A DNA stretch of 64,000 nt from Proales similis (taxonomy: Eukaryota; Rotifera; Eurotatoria; Ploima; Proalidae). Location: positions 248,001 to 312,000 of the forward strand of contig JAGVRJ010000012.1 of assembly GCA_019059635.1 (NCBI GenBank), given 5' to 3'. The position numbers and the translations under genes were made by a program. Below the pieces are notes generated by a model that saw only the letters and a list, made by a program, of their open reading frames with translations, did not search any database and was not told the origin of the DNA. Every line of letters begins with the position of its first letter. The stretch's first letter is position 1. Positions 11,801-22,877 of the stretch are shown here, piece by piece.

Positions 11801-12928
11801 CTCCACTTTTTGTGCTTTCGTTCATTGTTGTTGTTTTTTCCTCTTGATCGACAATAGCTCATTTGATTTCCATATCGGAATGACCTCGAGCCAGCGTTGG
11901 CTTGAATTTTTAATTGATTTCTCTTACAATTCCAATAAAACGCGCCTCGCGTCCGCGTATTAGCTGAGACTCGTTCGCCGCTCAACTTATTTCATACGAC
12001 TGCCCGCTATTTCCGCGCCGGTCAGCTGCCGCTGCGATCGATTCAGAAGCACACACTCCGACACATTCAGGTGCATAATTCAAATGTCAACAGGCCTTTA
12101 ATCGGCTTTTAATTTTTATTTTTTCTACGCCCGCGCGCGCGCCCGTTATAACTCTCGGCCATGTTCTATTTGATTTTGCATTTTCTAGTCCAATCCTAAT
12201 TTATCGGCCGTTTGTACACATTGGACAGCAGCAGCAGCCGCGGCCGGCATGGTTGTCACTTTGTGATGGCCATTAGTCTCTCGATGTCGGTTCGCTCTGG
12301 GCGTCCGCTTGCTCATTTTTGCCCGCGCGTTTAATTGCACTACACTTTGCACGCATGGCCGCCAATCGGGCCGGCCACATGGCACCTGATAAATCGTTTG
12401 TTCACATGTCGTCCTGGTCGGCATCATTAATTGCCCGTTGATAAGCAGACGCGATCGTATTTGCAATTTAAAACTGAACAGTTTTATTTGGATCACATTT
12501 TGAACGGACAGCGAGTGAGAGAGGGCCATATGCCCACAGAGAGAGAGAGAGTCAGCGCGAGAGATGAGAGGAGCTAAGCAGGGAGGGGGCTAGAAGCTAG
12601 CAAGTCAACTGACTGTCGACTGGCAATTTGTAGTTAGAGCGGCCCGATTTGCTGACCTGCCATGCAAATGTAGTCGTCTGACCGGTCGACTTTTCAATGT
12701 GTCGGCCATGGCCACCACTTGGCCATTAAGCAAACGCAAACTCGATTAATTTTATTTTTCTTTTTAATGTAACGACCATGCAGGCGAATAAGGCGGCGGC
12801 CATAAAAAAAAAAGAGAGCAAAGCGCGCTCATTAAAGACTCGTCAGACGACTAGTCACGGCAGTTGTTGTTGTTTCAAACAGATTTAATTTCAAAACGCT
12901 CGTTCTTCTCCGCCTTTAGAATCTCATT
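8809..12928. other. 4.1-kb stretch without recognisable genes
   Basis: No frame here shows domain motifs or conserved-looking sequence. An AATAAA at 9347-9352 is a possible 3' end for the 6203-8808 gene. The rest is rich in CT/GA runs and T tracts (for example around 6 kb of flanking style sequence at 10200-10320 and 11760-11850), with a mixed-purine CGCG patch near 12130. It may be promoter, long 5' UTR or intron for the gene at 12929. It is by far the largest gene-free block in the window. Confidence 0.5.
8810..8828. repeat. (CT)n microsatellite
   Basis: CT run starting 2 nt after the proposed stop codon, one of many pyrimidine dinucleotide runs in this window. Confidence 0.9.
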
Positions 12929-15470
12929 ATGGTCTCGTCCAGAAAAAAGCAAAGCAACGCAAGCAGCGGTGGCATCAACACGGAGGAGGGAGTTGGCCGA
13001 AACGCGAATCACAAAACTGACGGCCGGCAAATTGAAAGGGTAAAGCAGCACGTGAGCGAGTCTATGCGGTTTAAAGTTGCAATCCGAGTGCAGATTGGAC
13101 TAGAGAATCGAGCGTTCGAAAGCGACGAGCTTATTGCTATCGAGCAGGAGCGAACAATTGCGAATCGTCACGAACACGTCTGTCTGAAGCAAATTCGCCA
13201 TCTAAACTCGGACGGCGTGACCACAATCAGCACAGGTAATGAGCTCAAGCGCACTTTGCTAACAAACCAATTTAATTGTTTGAGAGCAGAAAAAGAGTTC
13301 ATTTACGACTACCCGCCCAAGCACAAGCGAACAAGCAGCCAGCAGTTTGAGACTGTGGAAAAACTGGCAGCGGCCGCAGCAGCAGCGACCGCTCAGACGG
13401 TCGGTCCGATCCCGAACTTTGGTGAGAGCCTCTCTGCACTGATGGAGAGCAATCGAATCAACGAGACATGTGGCCATGCCGAGACGGGAATAAACCAGAG
13501 TCACGGATTTGCATATGGCAACTGCGCTCAAGTGGCCGTGAACGCGGCCTGTGTGCCGGCCAGCAGCAGCTCTGTGACCGCGTCGACCATATCGGAAAGC
13601 GAAGCTCGTCTCACCAAGAGCTGTTCGCTCTACGAGATGAAACTGAGGAAGCGACGAGCGTGCCAGCTCAAGGCGCTCATTGTCCTCCTTGGGATGGTGT
13701 CGGCCGCCTGCATCGGCTGCATAATGGCCTTTTTCTTTCTTCGCTACGCCCAAGAGCACCAGCGCTTTCTCCAGTTCACACAGAAAATGGACGACAATGG
13801 TGAGAGGCGACTCTTTTTGCTTTTAGCACGCGTCTGTCTTAATCGTGTTTTGCAGCCAAAAAAGGCTTCAATCAGTTTAGAATCAAAGTGCCGTTCAAAT
13901 TGGCCGCGGCGAGCTCAAACGATGTCGACACTCAAGTGGCTGCGCACAAAATAGAGGAAATCGTAAGTCTCTCTGTTTTTCTGCTCGACTTTTGCTCAAA
14001 TTTATTCTCAAATTATTAAATTAGATCGAGCAAACGTTCAGAAGCATGAACAACTCGGTGGTCAGGAAGCGTCTGCATCGACTCGACCGTTCAGATGGTT
14101 TTGGGGATTCGAGTGATTGGACCGATGTTTACATTGACGTTGAACTGCAGAATGCGAACGACTTTCGTGGTGCGCCGCTTCTGCTCACTTCTAAGCGCCG
14201 CCTGAGTCTTCATCAAGAGTCAACTCTGGCCCAAGAATTCAAGCAAGCCTTTGAGACGGTCAGTTTCAAGCAAATGAATTTGGATCCTCGAGTGTTTGAG
14301 GTGAACACTCGCTCGATTGAGATCTTCTTTTATCCGGACAAGGACTTGCTTGAGCAGCAGCCGGACCAGAACGAGCCCAAGAGTGTGATGGGCTTCAAAG
14401 TCGAAGAGAGCACCACAGAGCGACGCATCGAAAGCCAGCCGACTCCTTTGGCTACCAGGCGCCATCAAGTTTGGACTATTGGCGCCCAATCGACTTCCAA
14501 ACAGCCGTTCTCTCAACTCCAGACCCAAACAACGAGTCCGAGTGAACCCACGACTCGATTCAGTCCCCAGTCGACGCCTGCAACAACTTCAACTCGCCCA
14601 TCGACAGTTTACAAGACCGAGCGGCAGACAACCACCGTCAAAGAGACCACAACTACGTTTCAAAGCACAACTCAGACAAGTAGCCAGAGGCCTTCCACAA
14701 CTGAAGCCCAAAGCCCTCAGGGAGTTATTGAAGTAAAAAAGCCAGGCGACGGGTTGAGAAAGGAACGGCCCGGACAGCAGTTCAGGGTGTATGCGGTCGA
14801 GTCGCTTCTGGACCAGATGATCAAGAAACACTCGCCACAGAAATCAACTGAAGCAAGTCATCGGACGTCGACCACAAGCCTAGAGCCGACTACAAGCACT
14901 CGGCTGCCTACGACGACCACTACCCTGCCCACAACAAGCACAGAAACTACAAGCAGAGTAACAAGCGAGGCCACTAGACCAGCCGCAATCGAAGAGGCGT
15001 CCCCTGCCGCTTTTAAAAGCTCAGAGAATAGGCCAGAGTCCACCTCAGCTCCGCCATCCACCCCGTCCACATCAACATCAACAGCAACAACAAGTACTTC
15101 TACTATTAATAGGATAAAAACGGTCGCGCATGAACCAAGCCAAATGAATGGGAACTCAGCGCTCGGGCTAATCGTGCGAAATCAGCTGGCGCAGAACTAC
15201 AAATCAGATGTCATAAATCGGCTGATGGCCATTAAAAATTTGATGAAAAATCTAATTGCGAACGATCAAGGACTCGAGAAAGAAAGAAATTCAGACAAGA
15301 GATCAACAACGACAGAAGCAGCCGCTCGAACCAAAACCGAAGGCCTCGAAACGACTGCGGCAGTTGAAGCCTCTCTGTCCAATGAGAAGATCGGAGCTTT
15401 AGACAGTTCGTTCGAGGCTCTAATCGAGCTGTCCAGTTTAAACAACACAATAATCACCAAGTTTCTTTAA
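12929..15470 (+). CDS. Type II single-pass membrane protein with SEA-like domain and mucin-like tail
   Basis: Model exons: 12929-13235, 13290-13799, 13856-13962 and 14025-15470, all in phase, giving 789 residues. A cytoplasmic N-terminus of about 225 residues ends in a basic patch (KLRKRR) followed by one hydrophobic segment (about residues 229-250), which predicts a type II topology. Outside comes a domain of about 100 residues that resembles SEA (IEEIIEQTF, then a YIDVEL strand), as in mucins and type II serine proteases, followed by a long Thr/Ser/Pro-rich tail (about 430-660) typical of O-glycosylated stalks. No protease domain follows; the protein ends in a short helical region. The SEA call rests on pattern, not a search. 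The first intron (54 nt) is in frame, so its retention would also give an open product. Confidence 0.7.
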
Positions 15471-15537
15471 GCATCGTATTCCGTTTCTTCCTAGACTGAT
15501 GATTTTGATTACCTTATTGTTTCTTCACAGCTGAAAG

Positions 15538-15543
15538 AATAAA
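15538..15543 (+). terminator. Poly(A) signal AATAAA
   Basis: AATAAA lies 68 nt after the stop of the SEA-domain gene. Confidence 0.6.
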
Positions 15544-15752
15544 ACGTCCCTTTCATAGACGATTTCTGTGTTGCTTTGCTGCTCGTCAAAAGACGAAAGA
15601 GAAAATCTGTTGCGTCAGAATGCCGTGCGCGCATAATCAAGCCGTCAACGTAGTCATGGAACTCGCACCTTTGTTAAATGTTTGAACTCAAACGCCCATA
15701 ATAAACAGCCAAGCCAAGAGCAGCGGGGAAACTTGGGCCACAAAGAGTCGAG

Positions 15753-17478
15753 ATGTGCTCCAGTCAAGATTTGCTGGCCGCGTTCAAGCTGCTGATCGGC
15801 AACGATGAGATCGAAGTGTCGGTAAGGCAGACTTGGTTGCTCTCAGGCGGTTCTCATGAGGTCGCTGTGCTGTAGGAAGGAAGCGCAGTTGTGGCGCCCA
15901 TGTGCGACGAGCAAAACTTGATCTACTGGGTGCCTTCAGTGATCTACAGCATCAACCGGTCGGAAAAGCCGTGCCAAGTCAGAGTGAAGCAGTTCAACGG
16001 TCGAATGGAAACATATGAACTGGGCGAGGTGATTGCGATTAGTCCGAGAGCCTACCGGCCCATGGTCAAGTTCATTAAGAAAATGAGCTCCAAGTACATG
16101 GCGTGAGTAGAGCTGACTAAACAAATTGTGCCCAAAGAGTCTCATTGGCGACGGTTAAAAGCGATTGGAAGAAAATCTCGTCCGTTCTCGACGACAACGA
16201 CATTGAGTTGCCCTACAGCAAAGCCAAGGTCGAAGAGTTCAAGAGAGAGATCGCAGGCCAAGTGGAGAACGGACTGCAGACGAGTGAGTGTTGCGTTTCG
16301 ATTCGAATTCGGTTGAATGGCGCTGAAGCTGACTCAAGTCGACTCGGCCCGAGAAAATCCGGACCTGCAGGCGACGTTTAGAAAGCTGATCAGAAACAAC
16401 GTTGCGTTGAGAAAGCAGCTCGAGGCCGAGCTCGAGTGGATCGAAGCGGCCTTGAAAGATCAAAAGGTCGTGGTAATCAGAGAAGCAGCTGCTCAAGAGG
16501 CGGCGACTCCTTCTTCCCAGCCGCTCGGACTGTACGAAGTGCTCGCTCGTTGGCCAGACGACGGCTGGTACTACAGGTACCCGAACAAAGCTTGGTTGCT
16601 CTTGTTCTGATTGAAGCCTCACCTCGGTTCGAAGGAGTGTGGTCAAACGAGAAGTGGACGAGTACCGAGTCGAAGTGGTGGACAGCATGCGCACGAGCTT
16701 AACCGTTTTCAAGGACGACATTATTCGCACCGACTCGATTGAGCCTGGCGAAAAGGCCGATGCGTTTGAGGAAGGCGACTCGGTGATTGCTCTTCATCCG
16801 GACTACAGCTTCAGCTACGCACCGGCCACTGTTCAAGGCGACGACAATCGAGGACTTGTTCGAGTGCTGTTCTACGATTCGACAGACGCCAGTGTGCCTT
16901 CAAACGAGCTTTATCGCATTTCAAAACTCAAACAACGATACGACGCCAGCTACATTATTGAACAGGAAAAGTCGCTGGTCGGCCAACAGATGGTCGCCCG
17001 CAATCAATCCAAAGGCCTCTACGAGATGGGTGCGTAGCCAACTTTGTGTGACTCTTTCTGCCGCCAACTCATTTTCTACTGGCTGACAGCCACTGTGAAG
17101 GAGCGATGCCAAGACGGACATCACTATCGAGTAGAATGGATCGATCGGAGTGAGTCGACGCTCGACGCCGTTCATCTGCTCGCTACAGCAAACAGCGGCA
17201 CTGATCAGCTCGTGCAAGGAGATCTCGTTCTCGCCCAGAAAGAGACCCAGTTCTTGCCCGGCGTTGTTCTCGCTCGGCACAGCGAACATGTCAAAGTGAA
17301 ATTCATCGACGGCTCTGTGTAAGTCGCCTGTTTGTTCGTTCTCTCGCTCTCTTGTTCTAATTCTCTTCGGCTCAGTGACAACCTGGTCAACATAGGCGAC
17401 ACCTGCCGCATATCGAGCGTCTACTTCAACAACGTGTGCGCTTTCCTCTATCCTCATCGTCAAGAGCCAGCCAAATAG
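15753..17478 (+). CDS. DUF4537/Tudor-like repeat protein (~467 aa)
   Basis: Seven exons fit: 15753-15821, 15876-16102, 16138-16283, 16339-16576, 16638-17029, 17090-17318 and 17376-17478, totalling 467 residues. Introns are 35-61 nt. The product has several small beta-barrel-like repeats with patterns such as GDSVIALHPDY followed by ATVQG, and GDLVLAQKE followed by PGVVLARH, then VKVKFIDG. These resemble the DUF4537/Tudor-like fold seen in VWA3B and C11orf16, proteins of unknown role. A charged helical segment lies in the middle (around residues 130-190). No signal peptide or membrane helix is present. The 35-nt second intron (16103-16137) is the shortest accepted in this window, so that junction could be wrong. 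The acceptor before 16638 has an equally good alternative at 16635. Confidence 0.65.
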
Positions 17479-18467
17479 ACAAACAGAACTGAGAATCGAG
17501 CAAGAAAATTTAATAAAAGCATTTGACGCAAGTAAAATTCAAATTTCCTCCACTGGCTCTAATGGGACTTGGCTGAAGGCAATTCTGGTTGAGGCAGCCT
17601 TGAGAGCAGGAATTTATTGCCGATCACGGTTGCCAAGGCAAAGTGGCCACCTCAGCTTCTGGGCTTTCTCTCTGCCTCTCTTTTTCTACAGTTGGCGTCT
17701 CCGCCCAGCCAATCGATTTGTTTCGACTCCGACTCGCTGTTACTCTGGCTCGTTGAGGTTCACATTTGGCGTCGATCAGAAACTGGCGGCGAACGCTCTC
17801 AATTTTTCATGAGTTGTTTACATCCGAAAAGATCGAAATCGATTTCAGATCTTCGATGTAAAGAGAGTGAAAAAGAAGCAAAAAAAAAAAAAGTTTCAAA
17901 CTAATGCGAAATTTGGATTCAGGCCATAGAAGCTTGTCGAAATTAAAGAGCGCTCATTGTTTGCTTAAATCGAGCCATTTGTTTATCGCGTTTCGCCATT
18001 TTATCGCCCCTGTCCTTGACGTGTAAGCGAGTCAACCAACTGCAATGAGCAAAAGAAAACACCAGCTCGCAACCTCAAGTCATATATTTGATTGCTTGCT
18101 TTCGTTGCTGCGACTCGCTTCGTTCGAATTTTTACATTCTTGTTATTGCCAACTTTAATCAATAAATTTCGCACACAGAGCTGCAAGGCAAACAACTGTG
18201 ACTGTCACTGACTGCCTCTGCTCCGTTTTCTATTCTTTTCTTAGACTCACACACACACACAAGGTGGTGCCGAGCGGACCAATCAGAATTTTTGTTTGCC
18301 GCCTCAAATATCGATTTTTCACTAAATTCTAGCCGATCGTCGTCTGCAAAACACAGTAGAAAGAGAAGAAAAAAGGCAAAAGTAGAGAAAACCAAGAATT
18401 TCAGTGTCACAAACATTCGAGCTCTAGAAGGAGACGAGAAACTAAAAAAACGGCGCAAATTGAGAGA
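17479..18467. other. Intergenic region upstream of polycystin-2
   Basis: About 1 kb with no supported gene: a short 3' UTR at the left, an A12 run near 17880, and probably the promoter and 5' UTR of PKD2 at the right. Confidence 0.5.
17512..17517 (+). terminator. Poly(A) signal AATAAA
   Basis: AATAAA 34 nt after the stop of the DUF4537-like gene. Confidence 0.6.
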
Positions 18468-21400
18468 ATGGAGCGCGAGAAAACGCAAGAGCCGGTGAAA
18501 GATCTTGGCGAAGCGGAGCAGCCGCAGACTACCGAGCAAAAGCCCGAGGAAGAGCTGAAAGGATGCGAGAAGGTTCTGCACGGTAACGCTCTGACCTTGA
18601 CGCTCGCATTCATTCTTGTGCTCACTTGATCAAAGTTATTTGGCCGGTCAGATATAGAAAGAGAACCACCGCCGACAAGGGAGAGTTGTTCATCAAGACA
18701 ACGCTGCGCAATCTGGCGCTTTACATCATTTTCCTTGTCATTCTGTGCATAAGTAAGACATTGGTCTCAAGCAGTGGCCCATTTGTGATTATTGAATTTG
18801 CGCTCAAGTTGTGTACGGAATGGTCGGTTTGATAAACTTTCACTTTTCGAACGGAATGCTGGCGCTATTCGTCGATCAGCCGATCAATCCGGACAGCGAA
18901 CAAGAACCAGTGACATTCCGAACCGGTTTTGGCAATTATGAACAAGTCTGGAAGGTAAGAAGGCGAGCGAGCGGCGTTTCTCTGTAACAGACACTGACCA
19001 GCCTATCCAGTTCCTGGAAGGACCGCTTCTCGATGGACTGCATTTCGAGACGTGGTACGACCAGACTCCGACCACGCCAAACAACATCGGCTACATATTC
19101 TACCAGAATAAGGTAGAGCTCGGGTCCATTAATCAAGTGCCATCAAGCGAAGAATGTTCTTTTGACTCTTTAGATCCTTGGCCTGCCACGTTTAATGCAA
19201 ATCAGAGTAAAAGACAACTCGTGTCTGTTGTCCGAAGGAGTGAAGAAGATCATCGGCAACTGCGTGTCGGGTTTCAACAATCACGCCGAGAGCCGTGACC
19301 CGTTCGGCAAAGCGCTCAGAAATATGGACAGCAACGACACCACGTACAAAGCGTAAGAAGACTTGATTGCCTGATTCGATGGAGTAATTGAGGAAGTTCG
19401 GATTTAGTTGGTACCACAAGATGGACCCGCAAGGCAGCGGCGGCTACTCCGGTCTGGTGGCCAACTATCCGCCGGACGGTTTCATGATCACTCTGGGCGA
19501 ATACCGGTCAGAGTCGGAGGCCATTCTTCAAGACCTCAAGGCCAACAAATGGATCGATCTGTTCACTCGAGCAATAATAATCGACTTTACAGTCTACAAC
19601 GGCAACGTCAATCTCTTCAACCAGATCCGGTAAGTCTCCTCTCTTTATCTCTCTCTCTCTCTCTCTCTCTCTGACTCATTGAATTGTGGCCTTTAATGCG
19701 ATTTCAGTTTGGTTATGGAGTTCCCGCCAACCGGTGGCGTTCTCAACACCTGGACCGTGCGTACTTCGAAACTGTTGCGCTACGTGAGCACATTTGACTT
19801 TGTTGTGGCTGCCTGCGAGTGCCTGTTCGTCTTGTTCATCATTTACTACACTCTCGAGGAGCTTATGGACGTAAGTGCTGCCGCGATCGAGTTCGATGCC
19901 CAGAAATAGACGAGCATTTCTCGCTGTTTAGCTGAGACTGCACAAGCTAAAGTATTTCAAAGACGTCTACAACGTCATGGATCTCTTCATCCTTGGCCTG
20001 AGCTACTTCACCATCGCTCTGAGCATTTACCGAACAGTCCAAGTGAACCAGCTGCTGGACAAGCTGCTGATCGACAACTCTGACTTTCAGAACTTTGACA
20101 CGCTCACCTTTGTGCAGGAGCTGTTCAATCAAGCCAGCGCGGTGGTCATCTTTTTCGCCTGGATCAAGGTGAGCTGCAGCTTCTTGTCCGCTCTTCCGCA
20201 AGCCTCTCTTCTAATTGCTCTCTTCTCTCACCGCTCGCAGATTTTCAAGTACATTTCACTCAATCGAACTCTTGACCAATTGAACTCGACTCTGCGACAC
20301 TCGGCGCGCGACATCATGTACTTTTGCGTCATATTCTTCATCGTCTTCTTTGCCTACGCCGCACTCGGCTATCTGCTGTTTGGCGAGACGCTCGAAGATT
20401 ACCAGAATTTCTTCAAGACTTTGTGAGTGCCTTTCTCTCTCTCTCTCTCTCTCTTTCTGGCTGACTGATTGGGCTCTGACTAATCGCCTGAAGGTTCACT
20501 CTGTTCCGTATCATACTCGGAGACTTTGACTTTGTCTCGTTGCGTGCCAACTTCCCCTTCCTCGGGCCCATATTCTTCATGAGCTTTGTCTTCATCGGCT
20601 TTTTCATTCTGCTGAACATGTTCATGGCGATCATAAACGAGTCGTACGCGCGCGTCAAAGAAGAAATGGCGCAGTCGCAGCCAGAGTTTATGCTCTCTGA
20701 CTACTTGAAGCTGAACTACTCGAAATTCGTCGACCGCCTCTCGCTCAGACGCGGCCGCATCATGGACATTGAAGAAGTGCTGAAGAGCGACGCAGTCAGC
20801 CAGCAAGAGGAGCTCGAGTTCAACGTGTGGCGCAACGAGCTGAAGAAGAAAGGCTACGCTGACATGGAGATTGAGGCGCTGTTCGCCCGCTACGACAAGG
20901 ACTGCGATCGCAAGCTGAACGCGCTGGAGAAACTCAAACTGGTGCGCGACATTGCCAAGGCGCGCAACAACATCAGCGAAGAGTACCAGAATTTCAAGAA
21001 CGATCGCAACACCAAACTGAAGAAGGACGCGTTCGAGTAAGCAGCCATCGGCCTCTCTTGGTCCTCACATCGTTCATTGCCTTTGCAAAGGGTCGGCGAC
21101 GAGGACATTGAAGAGGAGAGCGAGGACGGAGAGCCGCGCAAAATGACTCGTGACGATTTCGACTACGTGGTCGGTCGAATCGACCGCATGGAGTTCTCGG
21201 TGGCCAACATAATCAGCAAAGTAAAGCGGCCAAGTTTCGCTCGTCACTCGTAGCTCGTTTCTCATTCGAAAACTAACCATCAGATCGATCGCCTGTTCGG
21301 CTACCTTGAGCGAATAGAAATCGAAAAGATGAAGAGAAGGCAGGAAATTGCTCGTCTGATCAATGTGAGTCTACTCTTCCCGTGGCCACTTGGCTCTCTG

Positions 21401-21504
21401 TCCTCCTCCATTCACTTGTTCTTGACTCAATTTAGGAGCAAAACGATCCCCAGATGGAGCAGGACTTTAAAGATGCGTTCAATACGCCCAATCCGCCAAA
21501 CTAA
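18468..21504 (+). CDS. PKD2: Polycystin-2 (TRPP cation channel)
   Basis: A polycystin-2 orthologue, a calcium-permeable channel of cilia and ER that often pairs with polycystin-1. Thirteen exons fit without phase conflict: 18468-18582, 18636-18752, 18809-18954, 19011-19112, 19174-19352, 19408-19629, 19708-19870, 19932-20168, 20241-20422, 20494-21036, 21091-21220, 21284-21364, 21436-21504 (761 aa). Visible landmarks are the first helix (LYIIFLVILCI), the extracellular TOP domain with GSGGYSG and IDFTVYNGNVNLF, helices S2-S6, the pore filter LGD (496-498), an EF-hand loop with Asp at 622, 624 and 626 and closing Glu, and a C-terminal coiled coil (IDRLFGYLERIEIEKMKRR). The N-terminus before the first helix is only about 60 residues, much shorter than in vertebrates. 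No polycystin-1 gene lies nearby. Confidence 0.95.
19649..19672. repeat. (CT)12 microsatellite in a PKD2 intron
   Basis: Pure CT run within the 78-nt intron 19630-19707. Confidence 0.9.
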
Positions 21505-21747
21505 CGTTCGAGAAATTCAAATTTTGCCAGCGTAACCATTTTAGTCACAACATGCAACACCAACAGCAGCAGCAGCACTATTCACTTTTATTTATTCGTT
21601 CAATTGAATAAGCCGCCTTCAAGCAGCCTTGACTTGGCCAGCTTTTCCTTCATCGATTTATTCAATTCATTCAATTGACTTGACAAACTCTCGTCGTTTA
21701 CTTAGTCGCCAGTTGGCGAGAACTATTCTTCTAGATTGATGAGCATA

Positions 21748-21753
21748 AATAAA
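21748..21753 (+). terminator. Poly(A) signal AATAAA of PKD2
   Basis: AATAAA 244 nt after the PKD2 stop and 34 nt before the stop of the convergent gene. Confidence 0.55.
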
Positions 21754-21786
21754 ACAAAGAAAAAAAAAGACCGTTCAGCACCTCGG

Positions 21787-22503
21787 TCAGTTGGTTTTTA
21801 TTTTCAAGGCCAAGTCGGCCGCCTTCAAAAGGCCAGTTAGTATTTGCTGTTGGTCGCAGTCACGGCTCACCATCACGGTCTGCACTCGGCCTTTGAGCAT
21901 CTTGAGCTGGCCAATGCTCAGACTGTTCACGTGGTACTTGAGTAGTTGAAACAGGACGTCATACGACGGGCTGTTTAAATCGAGCCCGATCGCCAGCAGA
22001 CTCTCAAGACACTCGAAACAGTCGACAGGTTCCATGTGAGCCGCGTGCTTGAACAGGCAGGTGAGAATTGCGTTTTTGATCGGAATGGGCAGATCGAGTC
22101 TTGGCTCGCTGCTTTCCTCCACTCCTTCTTTGGCTGCTCGTCTGCGACGGCTTCTGGCCAACGACTTGAGATACTCGGGCAGGACCAGGTGGTTCATGTC
22201 ACGCTCGTGTTTGAACAGAACGTAAAAGAGTTTGGTTTCGCTCTTCAATTGACTCACAATCTTGTGCAGAACTCTTTGCCTCGACACTTTTTGGCGATCG
22301 ATTTGCTCGAGCTGTGCGTCCAGCCACTGCTTGAAGCTCTCGTCGATTAGATTGGATCGGCTTGGCTGTTGACCGACCACAGTCTCGAGCTCTTTCGGCT
22401 CCAACGACTCGGTTGTGTGAATTCGACCTGCAAGCAGCCAGAACGATCCGCTGCTTTTAGACTCGGCTGCTCGAAGCAGAGACGAGCAGATTCTCAAAAG
22501 CAT
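21787..22503 (-). CDS. Unrecognised helical protein, probable mitochondrial targeting (238 aa)
   Basis: Single-exon frame with a start chosen at the ATG at 22503, because the N-terminus it gives (MLLRICSSLLRAAESK) is Arg/Leu/Ser-rich without acidic residues until position 14, like a mitochondrial presequence. The open frame extends 15 codons upstream but only to a GTG. The body is predicted helical, with an RSRRRR basic patch in the middle and repeated helix-like blocks near the C-terminus (CLFKHAAHMEPVDCFECL and VLFQLLKYHVNSLSIGQLK) that loosely recall FASTK/PPR-type helical repeats. I do not assign a family. It runs tail to tail with PKD2. Confidence 0.65.
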   Translation of the reverse strand: MLLRICSSLLRAAESKSSGSFWLLAGRIHTTESLEPKELETVVGQQPSRSNLIDESFKQWLDAQLEQIDRQKVSRQRVLHKIVSQLKSETKLFYVLFKHERDMNHLVLPEYLKSLARSRRRRAAKEGVEESSEPRLDLPIPIKNAILTCLFKHAAHMEPVDCFECLESLLAIGLDLNSPSYDVLFQLLKYHVNSLSIGQLKMLKGRVQTVMVSRDCDQQQILTGLLKAADLALKIKTN

Positions 22504-22877
22504 TTCTCTTACTCTGAGTGTACGCTTTTTAAAGGCCGCATTGGTCACTTTTGAGTTTGAAAGGCAAAAGTTCGAAAGTCACTCGAGCTTGGACTTTTCG
22601 CTTTCTAGCGCATCAAAACGCCCAAATAATGTTCGAGAACGCATTTTACTCTGCAACATGAGTCTTTTTTTTTCTTACACAAGCAGTTTGTTTGATCAAA
22701 GAGAATAAACAGGAAAGCGCACGCGACCGAGCCAAATTCGTTGAAATAGTGAGTCAAAGCGTAAATCGAAAAAAAAATACAAACAACGGCCTCGAGGCGT
22801 CAAAAGCCGTGGCCTGGGTCGAACGAATCAAACATTTAGACAAAGTGGCGAACGAATGAAATCCAAGTCCGAATGGT
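22504..22877. other. Spacer between two minus-strand genes
   Basis: Holds the promoter of the 21787-22503 gene and the 3' UTR of RMND5. No further gene seen; several A/T homopolymers of 7-9 nt. Confidence 0.5.

Noticed and set aside
21951-22601. Long antisense frames opposite real genes (for example opposite ATP7, DLAT and TRMT10)
   Set aside because: They mirror the codon bias of the true gene on the other strand and lack motifs.
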